A DNA stretch of 55,427 nt from Branchiostoma floridae. Lineage: Eukaryota; Chordata; Leptocardii; Amphioxiformes; Branchiostomatidae. Shown piece by piece: positions 1 to 12,400 of the stretch (positions within the stretch are counted from its first letter, which is position 1; each line of letters starts with the position of its first letter). The notes under the pieces are model-generated. The model did not search any database, was not told where the DNA came from, and saw nothing but the letters and a program-made list of their open reading frames with translations. Location of the stretch: the NCBI RefSeq assembly GCF_000003815.2, contig NC_049991.1:8539013-8594439 (forward strand). The letters are read 5' to 3'. The translations under genes were made by a program, and so were the position numbers.

Positions 1-31
1 GCACGACGAGAAGGCTCGAAGAGCCCTCGAG
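1..31 (+). CDS. possible upstream exon end of the RIPK2-like kinase
   Basis: The first 31 bases read in phase 0 as HDEKARRALE and end in CTCGAG followed by GTTTGT, a weak but usable donor. The next exon (190) also begins in phase 0, so the two would join in frame. The stretch is charged and helical-looking, but it is too short to identify. It could equally be intron, and the true start codon of the gene lies outside the window. Confidence 0.3.
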
Positions 32-189
32 GTTTGTCTAGCCTGAGTTCTGCACTTTTTGTTGCAGGTATATCTTGACTTTCTTTGCTGTTTCTACTGA
101 TATCCAAGTTTCCTTCTTTGCGTCTTTTCCTTTTGTTGTTGTGTCTTCCTCACTTCTTGTGACAGCATTGAACACTTACCATTGTTCAG

Positions 190-426
190 GTAAAACAGGA
201 GACAAAGAAACCACCGACTTGGCGAGCAGTTGTGGCGGAAACACCCCAACAGCTGCCTCTCCAGCAGCCTCAGCCCCAAGTCAACCTGCCACCCGCCCCA
301 TCAGACAGGGGACAACCTCCACAGCGCCATGACCAGCCACAAGCCAACCTGCCACCTGCCCCATCAGATGGGAAACAACCTCCACAGCAGCGCGTCCAGC
401 CATGGGCCAGCCCGGCTGGAAACAAG
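190..426 (+). CDS. kinase exon: Pro/Gln-rich N-terminal region
   Basis: An acceptor (TTGTTCAG) precedes base 190 and a GTAACC donor follows base 426. The exon has 79 codons in phase 0. It is low in complexity and contains two imperfect copies of NLPPAPSD followed by QPPQ, about 19 residues apart, which look like an internal duplication. The region is probably disordered and could bind SH3 or WW domains (inference). An ATG-less open frame continues past the donor to 519, so intron retention would give a truncated product. Confidence 0.65.
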
Positions 427-3400
427 GTAACCTGTATCTTTCGTGTTAGGGGAAGGGAAATTTGTAATCCATATTTGTTAGATCAGTTAAGAAATTCTGG
501 TTCAGCCCCAACAGGATAATTTACAATTTCTACTAGGCCAAAGGAACTTGAGTCTTGTTTCAAGTAGAATCAAATATTTGTAATGTTACTGTAACAGTAA
601 TTATAGACTGAGCTGATAGGAACAGTGCCACTACCCTAGCTGCCAGTGACATGTCCATTCCATGTCACTGTAATAATGTTTGGGGCGCAGCGGGAATCCC
701 AGGTCTATGTGTGTAAAAACAAAATTGGCGTAGCTCCAGAAGTTTTGTGTTAATTGGGTCTCAAGAAGCTACTACTGGTACCGGTACCAGGTTGGACAAG
801 CCCGCTTGCACTCTTGTTTAGGGAAAGTGAAAGTGCCCATCGGGCAAGTGCTTTAATTACCAACCCCACTTCTTGCCCGATCGGGCAAGTACTTTGCACC
901 CGGCAAAAAGTACAAGACGCATCGCTATCTTGAATCGCCCAAAAGTGTTGCAGGTTCTCACTAAATCATGCGAGTCCTATTTGGAATGTCCTATTCTTGC
1001 ATTTTGATACTAGTATATTTTAAACTTATGATACTAGTATATTTTAAACTTATGATGTTGTTTTTGACATCCTGTGAATCAAATTTGCTTATTCTTCCCA
1101 GGCCCAGGGTCATTATAGGGGAAAGCAGAAGAGTGATGAAACCAAGGAACGGTATGTACAAATGCAATACCAGTATGGCAGTGATGACTTACAATTCAGA
1201 TTTAATCGTAATCTCTTGATTTGCCTAGCTAGAAAGTTATGTATTAGATAGCAGTTTGTTTTTATGTGGCTGAACAGCATAAAACTCCAGCAAGCTATAA
1301 TGATAATAATTGGTTTATTGGTTCAATGCAACAACGCTAAAATACATTCCAGCGTCTTAAAAGACACTGAATTGCGCACTTTAGAATAATACATAATATT
1401 ATGCAAACATATGATACAATTACAAGTGGATGTTATTATACAAGGAATAAAAAAAAAAACTACAATAACTTCTTACAATCTATGAATAGATTGTCATGAA
1501 ATTTTGTACATTAGCAGCCACCTTTGCATAGTGACCACCTGGCCATTACGGTCACTTTTTGTCTGTCCCTTGGATTTATCCCATTGAGCAAGCGTTAAGA
1601 AATAGTCTATTACGGCCACCTGTCCAACGGGGCCACGGCCACAGGATTTCCGGTCCCATCGATTCAGAAACACTGCCTATTGCGACCATACGGTGGCACT
1701 ATGTCATCCGAGTTTAAAATCGTAGTTTGCGAGTACGCTTGCCTTGAACGTTAGAAGTCTTTGTCGGCGAATTTACCAACATTCCGCATGGCATTATTGA
1801 TCATTTTCGGTAGATTTGACTTTGGCAGGGTGAGTTGAATTTTGAGACAATCTAGACAGTGTTACTTGGTGACAAATATCTAATCTATTGCTCGTGGTCA
1901 ATTGATCAGTATTTTCTCTACAGTGGCCACCTGTCTATATGATGGCATATTCATGCTAGTGACACATGTAGCCTGAATAAGGGTGAATAAAACCAAACTT
2001 AGATTAGGATAGCATTAGCATCAAGGAAGGAAATGCCAACCTGCTTCTTGAAGATGGACATAGCTATTTGCAAGTTGCAAAAAGATATAGATTATGCTTA
2101 TACCAAGCTTCTTCTCATATTCAATGAGAACAACTTGCTTAAGGTTACACTAAGTAAGGGGCAAAAGAGGGATATTATATGACATATAAGAGATATTATA
2201 TGACAAGTTATTTTGAGGACCAGAGAGTGAGCATTTCAAGACACGTATTATGCAAATGATATTGTTTCAATAGTTACTTAAGACTTTTGCTCAGTGGTCA
2301 AGATTCAACTTTTGTTCTTGATACTGCACCTCTTTTAGATGATAACTCCTGGACAATGCAATGTCATTTGAATGATTGATAAATGATTTTCTTTTATTGT
2401 TTGTAATGTTCACTGTTGTCAGGCCCTTTACAGTTGATCTTCCCATCGTGAAGGATAGCCAACTGGTCAACGAGGTGATGATCGGTGTAGGTGGATTTGC
2501 CAGTGTAAACAAAGCTTTTCACACTGATTGGCAAATAGACATAGCTGTCAAAACTCTACATGTGAGTGCAGAGGGGTAAGTTGGATAATACCATCTTTCA
2601 TAATGAGTAATACTTTAGCATACTAACCCAGACCAGAGACTAAACACATGCTATCATGTAACAATCATGTACACTGCAAATGCAATGTTGAAGGACACTT
2701 CCACCCTTGTAAAAGATATCTCAGATACAAGTAACACAGAGCAGGATGTAGATTAAACTGGTAGAAGCAAGACAAGTAGGAAGATACAGTACAGACAGCA
2801 TACCATTGGTTTTAGATTTTTTGGTGGCAGATAGATTTTAAAGTAGTGGTACAGGGGCCCCTAGTATTAGTAGTGGCTTGATTTGGAAGTGCAGGGGCAT
2901 TTTGTTAAAACCTTTCAAATCGGATAAGAGATAAATTAGACAGACGTTAAGGACATTACTTACATTCCTGAGCAAGCTAAGGCTAATTAACTTCTTTATT
3001 AGAGAGATGTCTAAAAAGAAAAACTTCCCCAGACCAGAGCAATCTTGGATTTGCAAGACAAAAGCGGTGGATTGTATTTAGATAGAAAAAAGAAACTAAT
3101 TCACATGGATGAGAGTTGAGCCTCTAAAGGGATACTGTATATTAACTCATGTCATGTACTGTAACATCACAGAATATTGGCTTGTCTGTCTGTTTGTCTA
3201 TCTGGATATTTGTGGTTACCATAACTTAATAAAAACCTCGGAATGGATATACCGGTAGAATAAGTTTTAAAAAGTTAGATCATGGTAATACTACATATTG
3301 TGGAAGTCATCTTCAAGCTGTATGTATTTTGTCGGTCTCTTTTAATTTGCTTTATTTTGACTCAGGTTTGGAATTAACAGAGCAATCATGGGCATGTCAT

Positions 3401-6400
3401 TCATACTTTGTACTATCTTTACACAGGGAGAAAGCACTCCTTTACTCTGAAGTTAAGAAGATGTTGCTGGCCAGCACATCACCACATATTGTGGACATCT
3501 GTGGAATCTGTTTGGGATCTACCAGTATCTCCTTGGTAATCAATCTTTATTGCATAAAAATTGCAACATGTACAAAGTATGGCAAATTCTAGAGTGGTAC
3601 ACACATTTTGCAGAACATCAGGACTACTATGTTGGCTGTTGCTTATATTATAACAGTAATATAGAGTTCTATATAACTTTAGACTAAACACTATGCCACT
3701 CTATCTGAGTGGTTCGGTCCATGAGAAACAAGTATTACATGGTAATGCAGAATACAAAGTTATCATCAATTGTTTGTGCTAGAAATGATACCATTTTATT
3801 TGTACAGAATTGGCTTATTTACAGGGACATTTCACAAGGACAATTGACATCAGTGAACTCTTCAGCTTGTCTTAGGTAAGGTTATGTTTGTATTGTTGGT
3901 GATAACGTCTATAAGCTTCTGTCTTTCCTCAATATACATGCAGGTAATGACGTACATGGAGAATGGCTCCTTGAAGAGTCTACTTAAGCGGGAGAATGTC
4001 CCTCTCCCCTGGGCCATTAGGTGGAGGATTGCACATGAGATCGCCCTGGGGTTGAACTTCCTGCACTGCCTGGACCCCCAGATCATCCACTGTGACATGA
4101 AGGCAGAAAATGTCCTACTGGACAAAGATTTCCATGCTAAGGTGAGTCGGGACACAGTCAGACTAAAAAGACTACATGTTTTTATTTATTTTTCATTTAT
4201 TAATCTTAATTCCTTCATTAATCCATTCATGGCTGGTTCCTATAACCACCTCATACATGTAAACGTCCTTGTCCACTAAGCGAGCGCGGTCGTTCATTTG
4301 GTGGTTATAGGAACTTGCCATGAATTATGGCACTGTATACACTTTAGGGCTGTCCATTAACCCTATATTAAGCTCAATGTTTTCTGCAACTAGTTGAGTA
4401 ATATTAAAGGTTTCTTTCTCATCCAGATAAGTGACTTCGGAATCGCAAAATGGAGGAAAAACTCAGAGCTGGTTAAGTCTGTGAGCCCAATGGGACGCAC
4501 CCCCACCCATGCGCCTCCAGAGTGCTTTGCTGGTCAAGAACCGAACACCAAATTTGATGTTTACAGGTAGGCCTTTATTGAGCACTTTTTAATGTTTTGC
4601 CAAATACAACATGTAAGAAACAATAAAATTGATACCAGGTAAGTCAAAAGTTAATAGTTAATAGCTTTTTTTTTACAAAATCCAAAAATCCCATGATCTG
4701 TAACAAAAGTTTGGTTCCAAAACCAATTTGAAGGGCAATGTTGAAAACTTGCCTTGTTAGGTGTTGTTTGTATATCTTCTAAACAATTGGCCGTCTTGTT
4801 GTGCACATCGCCCATCATTTATGCCGGAAATTTTCACGATGAAGGAAGTGTCTGTACCTATAGGAAATTCATGGGTAGGGTCTTCAAGGGTTTTGTGCAT
4901 AATTCACCATAACTGAAATTCTGCAAGAAGTCGGCTAATTGGGAATTTATCAATACTTTTTTTTATTAATCTATTGGAAAACAACACTCCCTTCTGCAGT
5001 TCAGGACCCCTTTAATTGCAGCACGCCCGACTGCAGGAAAATAGCTTGTTTACTTGGGATATTTCAGCTGTAGCAGGGGCAACTGGGTTGTTGTAAAAGA
5101 ACATGAATGCCTGTTATTTCCAAAATGAATAAGTTATTTAGTGTAGGACTTCTGTATACTTAGGTGTTGTATTCAAATCACTCCTAACATTTTTACAGTT
5201 GCTTGGAAAAAAAAAACACCCCTTAAAACTATTTCCACCCATACCAAAGTGAACTGTCCCAATGTTCATTGTAATCAGTGTGTAATTAGTGTGTATTACT
5301 AATCAGAATGATTGATTTTGTTTCTGTCCCAGTTTCGGAATTACTCTTTGGGAGATTTTGGCAAGGAAGGAACCATTTCAAGGTAAGTCTTCTGACAACG
5401 GAATACAGAAACTTTGTATTTAAGACATTGGCAGTTTCCTTTAGCTAAGATCAGTATAAATGAAAAAGGAAAAAATAAACTGCACTTCTGCTGGCATATT
5501 ATATTGACTTTTTGTTTATTCATAATTCTGTCATTTCTTTCAATCTTGGCAGATGGACCAGCAAATTACATGCTTGCATCAGCGGTCAGATCTGGACAAC
5601 GTCCAGAACGGAGCTGCTTTCCCAGTGAGAATGAAGTCAGTGGCATGGTTGCTTTAACGTATGACTGTTGGGAAAATATTCCTCAGCGCAGGCCAACTAT
5701 GAAAGGTAATTTAATAATTCAACAAATTATGTCAGATAAGTCATGTTGTTTTCAGTTCCACCCAGTCAGTGATGATGAGATACTTAGGTTACTGTTAGAC
5801 ATACCGATGTCATCCACATGTGGTATTGATCAACTCGAAAACAAATTAGTTAGATTATCAGCTGTGTATATTGCATCACCTGTAAGGCATATTTGTAATC
5901 AGTCACTTATGAGCAGCTGTTTTCCTAGCCAATGGAAGAGAGCTAAGGTGTGCCCCTTACGTAAGAACACCAGAAAACCACTGACCGGTAACAACAGCAG
6001 GCCTATTAGCCTACTGCCTACTCTGAGTAAGGTATTGGAAAAAGTTGTACACAATCAAATCTGGCAGTATGCAGCACTGAATGATATTGTAACACCTTTC
6101 CAACATGCCTATAGACCAAATCATTCCACGACTACTGCTTTATTACGCATGACGGATGATTGGCTCTCCGCTATGGATAAAGGCGAAATGGTAGGGGTTG
6201 TTTATATCGACTTCAGTGCCGCATTCGATTTAGTTGACCATGAGCTCTTATTGGCAAAATTACAATCCTATGGTTTCAGTTCGGGCCCTTTAGCTTGGAT
6301 GAGAAGTTATCTTCATGCCAGAACGCAGGTAGTGTATATTAACGGGCACTTTTCGGAACCATCTGTACTTGAATGTGGCGTTCCCCAAGGAAGTTGTTTA

Positions 6401-9400
6401 GGCCCTCTTATTTTCACTCTTTTCACTAATGATTTGCCTTTGACAGTGTCAAATAGCACAACTGAAATGTNNNNNNNNNNNNNNNNNNNNNNNNNNNNNN
6501 NNNNNNNNNNNNNNNNNNNNNNNNNNNNNNNNNNNNNNNNNNNNNNNNNNNNNNNNNNNNNNNNNNNNNNACACCCAGTAATAGAAACAGTAGGAGGCAG
6601 CTGTTTTTTTAATCGTTTAAAAAGATAAGTACGCTTGGTATCCGTCGGAAATGCGTTAGGCATACGATCAGCATAAGTTAGGTGTGTCCGGAATACTGTC
6701 TGAACGCACCATGCATACGTACACAATCGCTGCAAGGAAACAATGTTGCGCCCTGCATACACCCCCCATACGGAAAGGATATGCAGAAGTCGTGTTCATA
6801 CGCCAAATAGACATGCCTTTATGTTATTCCGAAAGATTCCAAATGTTGGACGTACGGCATCGTATTGACAGTATTTCATGCGCTCTGCATACGCACCTCA
6901 TACGGAATGGATATGCTGAAGTCGTATTCATACGCCAGATGAACATGACTTTGTTTTATTCCGAAAGATTCCATATGCTCGACGTACGGCAGTGTATTAA
7001 CAACATTTCGTGCGGACCCCATACGCACTTGAAAATATACGCACGTGTGAACCCACTTTAACTCGTGACGGTAACCACAGCGATATTTTAGGTGCATTTC
7101 TTCGCAGGATTTCCAACAAGAAGATAATAGACTAGCGCGTGACGTGTGCGTCATGTTTTATCTGGTACAGACAACGTCAATCACGTCAACAGGAACTGTG
7201 CTAAAGCTCCTGGTGCCGGCGGGGCGACGCCGTGGGCGATCTGTCATTCCCGCCGCCAGGGATGTGAAGATGCCGGTTTTGTGCAGCAGTCATTGTCATC
7301 TGCACTCGGGGAATCTCTAGCTGCGGCTGGTGGCAGTGGCAGACCATAGGGGCATGTTCGGGCTTGACGCACCCGCCATACACGAGTCAGGGGTAGGAAT
7401 CCTTGCATCCTTGGTCGGAAGTCCTCCTAGGAGACGGAAACTCCAAACAACAAACCAGCATCTGTGGGGGCCGTCTTACACTTTGCACGCACTTGCCACT
7501 GTAGGACTTACTAGTAGTGCGCCAGTAGACGAGAGGGTGGAGAAGGAAGTGTACATCCCTACTTCACCTTAAAAAGTCACATGCAGGCCAGGCAGACGGG
7601 GCGCCTAACCCACATTGTCTCTCTACTATTGTCTTCCGAGACAGATGGATTCCAACAAATATAGAATATGAATGTAGTGCGTGTATTACTATTAGTCATA
7701 TTTCTCTAAGGGCTCTGTCGTGTACGTCGTACGATTGGTTTACAACAGCAAATTGGTGCCATTCCTGGAAGTGTCGTGCGAAAGTCTGCAGTCTTGTTGC
7801 GGAGACGGAATCATGTGTTGCACCTGAAATGCCATAAGATTCTTTCACAGCTTATACATGTATTGAAGTATCTTTATTCACATCAATTATATATAAACGT
7901 TATATATAATTTCCTTGGTGGGTTTGTAAAGAAATAGTTCTAAAGCATACCCCAGTTATACTGGGATAACATTTTAAACCAGGGCTCGAAGAAAAATAAA
8001 AACTGTACGTAATATCACGAAATATACGCACATTATGCTCATGACTTTTTTTTAAAAGTTATGTAACGTTATGTAAACTTATGTTATATTTCTTACAATA
8101 CAACGTTTCCTATTGACATTTATAATTGTCTTCTTTCATAGTTAGGGTACAAAAGACCTGTTTCTTCCAGATCACTTCAGTGTCACTGACGAAAACCTGG
8201 CAAAGACCCCTCCATACCCAAGAACTACAGGCCGATTTCCTTGCTGTGCCATACATACAAGCTGTTTGAAAGACTGCTACTCAACCGCATCGCACCGTTT
8301 GTGGATGAGCTCCTTATCCCTGAGCAGGCAGGGTTCAGACCAGGAAAGTCATGTACTGGCCAACTCCTGAACCTGACACAGTACATCGAGGATGGCTACG
8401 AGAAAGGCTTGATCACGGGAACTGTCTTTGTGGACCTCTCCGCAGCATATGACACCGTGAACCACAGGATCCTTACAAAAAAGCTCTTTGAGATAACTAA
8501 GGATGTAAGACTCACTGAACTGATCCAGAACCTACTTTCAAACAGACGGTTCTTTGTAGACCTGAATGGCAACCGCAGTAGATGGAGAAGGCAGAAAAAC
8601 GGTCTCCCCCAAGGCAGCGTCCTTGCTCCGCTGCTCTTCAACATCTACACTAATGACCAACCAGGACATCCCGATACCAGGAGGTTCCTGTTTGCTGACG
8701 ACCTCAGCATTGGTGCACAGGGAAGGACTTTCAAGGAAGTAGAGAACACCCTCACTGATGCCCTTGTAGGCCTCACCCCTTACTACGAAGCAAACCACCT
8801 GCGAGCTAACCCAGACAAAACACAGGTTAGTGTCTTCCATCTGAAAAACCGGGAAGCAGATCGCCAACTGAAGGTATGTTGGCAGGGCAAGTGGCTGACT
8901 AGCACCAACAAGCCAGTCTACCTCGGCACCACCTTAGACAGGACCCTGTCATACAAAACCCACATCCTGAACACCAGAATGAAAGTGGATGCCAGGAATA
9001 ACATTCTTAAGAAGCTTACAAACACTAAATGGGGCGCAGATGCCAGTACCGTGCGAGGTACAGCTCTTGGACTGTGTTTTTCTACTGCAGAGTACGCGGC
9101 TCCCGTGTGGTGCAGGTCAGCGCACACCGCAAAGCTGGACACGGCCTTGAACTCAGCTTGTAGAGCCGTCTCCGGATGCCTACGTGCCACCAGAGTTGAT
9201 GACCTATACCTGCTGTGTGGTATTGCTCCCCCACACATCAGAAGAGCCGTGGCAGCACAGCGAGAAAAACTGAAACAAGAGACTGACCCTCACCATGTAC
9301 TCCACCTGCACACTCCTGTGCCAAAGAGACTTAAGTCAAGACGTAGTTTCATGCACTCAGTCGAAGCGCTCAGTAGGAGTGCAGAGACCCAGAGGATGGC

Positions 9401-12400
9401 CATGTGGTCCCACCATCTCCAGACTGCACCACACAGACTTAACCTCGCCCCAAAGGAATCTCTTCCTCCAGGAGCAGAGGAGACATGGCCAACCTGGTCA
9501 TGTCTCAACCGCCTTAGAACAGGCACAGGTAGATGCAAGACCCTCATGGCAAAGTGGGGTCTCAGCCCAGGTGGACAGACTGCTTGTGACTGCGGACAGG
9601 AGCAGACTATGAAACATCTTCTTGTCTGCCCTTTCCTGTCCGAACCATGCACCAAGGAAGACCTGGAAGCTTTGACCCCCAGAGGAAGGCAGTGTGTGGA
9701 TTATTGGAGTGGAACAGTGTAGTGATGACACGACGAAGAAGACTGACGAAAAACAGTGGATGCTAGTTGAAACGCCTGACCGCCGTCCAAAATCATATCC
9801 AGTTGCTTGAGTAACTGCTTTTTGGCATATCTTATTACCTGGATGTCTAACCTTCCTCGACGTATGTATANNNNNNNNNNNNNNNNNNNNNNNNNNNNNN
9901 NNNNNNNNNNNNNNNNNNNNNNNNNNNNNNNNNNNNNNNNNNNNNNNNNNNNNNNNNNNNNNNNNNNNNNTTTTGTCCCCTTTCCAATATGGAAACTGTT
10001 GCCCAAATATGGATAGGTGGTCGGGCATGATTGGGGTAGGAGATCTGGTTGACACTGCTACATTCTCCAGGGGCAAAATCCTCATTACAACTAATAATTT
10101 AGATATGTCTAATTTAAATAATTGTTGTATTAATCATTTATCATATGATTATCAGAATTGAGATTAGGATCTGATATTTAATCAATGTATCAGCTTTATT
10201 CCTGGACCACTGGAAGAAGGAAAGATGTGCAATTTTACTTTTTAGTCATGTAATATATTAATGTAAGTCTAGAGGTAACTGATTATATTCATATGAATCT
10301 CAGTTTCGATGGAAGGTCCGAGTCATTGATCACAGCACTTTTACAGTATTTTATGACTGATCTAAAAGTTTGTTCCAGGTGCTGCATGTTTAGTGTCTTA
10401 AAATAACCTAAACCAATTTCTTCTCACCCACTCTCAGGGAAATCCATTCCAAGTCACTTTGCAATATTTTAGACATTTCTGCAACATTTGAATTCATTTT
10501 TAAATGGTTCTAAATTATTACAGTTGTCTAAGCTTCTGCAATACATGTCTAATGAGATCAATTTTGGTTGTAATTAAAAACTATTTCAACCATTTGTGTT
10601 GTTGTCAGTGTCACAGAGCATCCATGAGTAGTTTGATCAATGGTTAACAAATAAAGTTCCAATCACACAGCTGAAGGTTCTCTCACAAGTAAGATTCATG
10701 CCAACAGTTCACACACAAAATATATCCTCCACAGCAAAAGCAATGATGAAACAAGGTAAAAAGACAAATTTATAATGAAATGTTAATTCCACCCCCTCCC
10801 TTATAAGCTAGTTATTTATGATCTATAAGGATGAGAAATGATTTTTACATTGCACACAAAGTTTGATACAAACATTTAATGTATATTATTGCAGTCATCC
10901 AATTTTAAAACAACACAGTAAATCTGACCACTGCATATCACAATAACACATAATTCTTATAGCTTAGAAACCATCTACATTTTAATTCCTCAGAACAAAA
11001 ATAAAACCACTTCCAAATAAATATGCAACATGAGATGTGAAAAAAAAATTCATAACGTGAACTCAAAAATTTAATACTGAAGATTCTAGAACTGCTTTGT
11101 ACTTTGTTGACAAACCGCAACAACAAAACACTTTTTACATAATAATAATACATCGATCAACCAGTGACTGTTACCATCTCTTCTCCAAAAAACACTCCAT
11201 TACATCATGTGGCACAACCGCATGAATATATGACTGATAACATGGCAGGTTGCTTTATAAACTTTTGCAACTGCCAAAAAAGCATTTGTACAAACTTGCC
11301 AGGAATACTAGTAGCTTTTGCCAATGGTACATATGTCCACTGAAATGTTTTCAAAAGTCATGATTAGCAAAAAGCTTCATCAGTTGTGTCTCCACTTTTT
11401 AACAGCTTTGTGGCATTATCTTTTGCACTTCAGCACTAGCCTTAACACAATCTAATTATTTTTGACTTTGTCATCGTATTACCTCTTTAGCTCTACCCCT
11501 AAGGTGTCGCCAAAAATAATACCATCACATTGTCTAGAGAAGCTGTCATTTTATGCAGTAACTGTCGAAGGACAGCCGTTCCTTTCTGTGTTCATACACC
11601 TTAGGCATTTCTCCTTTCTACATACCACCTTTTCTTGGTAAAATGTGGAGAAACAACCGATAAAATAGCTGTGTCCTTAAGAACATATTGTGTACAGCTG
11701 ATCATTACAAAATGGAATCTCTTTCACAAATCACATCTATGCTACTTATGCTACTTGCCATGTGTCAATCTCTCTGTACATGTAGCCTGACCAACAGACC
11801 ATTTTACAACTGGTGCTTACTGGTAATTGTTTTTAGCAAGTCTGCACCTACATGACTAATTACCATGTAGCATATGTCCCAGTATAGGAAGACTTTGATC
11901 AATGAGCCTTAGATTAGTGTGGTACAACTACACTGTAATTGTAAACTCTGAGATATTCACATTAGTTTTATGGTCGCACTTTGGTGGTAAGCTCTCACTC
12001 CAACTCTTCACAACTTTAGACAAGAGAAGGACATTCTTGAACACTGGGAATCTTATCAGTAATAAAAATATACTCCTGGTTTTGTGTTTGCATCAACATA
12101 CAGTTAACAGCAAAGTTATTCACACCACTGCTATGAATATATGTGTATGAATAATTCTTTCATACATCAACGTATACATGTACCACACACCTTGCCTAGC
12201 TTAGATTGTCATTTAAGATTATACACACTTTTATGAATTGGGCCTGACTTGAGGTCACCAGGGCTGTACCCTCATTTACAACGACACAAACTTCAAATCT
12301 CTTGAGTTGTGAATGTTCACAAAACCATACAGCAAACTGCACCAAGTGAAGGATACAAGGACAGGTCTACATTGCACACACTGTACTGCTACTTCTTTTT

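Noticed and set aside
3862-4155. 97-codon minus-strand ORF opposite the catalytic exon
   Set aside because: It is a shadow of the kinase exon at 3944-4141.
5414-6628. 404-codon single ORF as a kinase-RT fusion gene
   Set aside because: A good splice donor at 5706 and an in-phase downstream exon at 19283 show that the kinase exon and the LINE are separate; the fusion is only possible through intron retention.
7146-7572. GC-rich overlapping ORFs that might be a gene fragment
   Set aside because: Frames shift repeatedly and no family motif could be recognised; GC content alone is not enough.
8396-9655. several minus-strand ORFs of 80-120 codons
   Set aside because: They are antisense shadows of the LINE reverse transcriptase.
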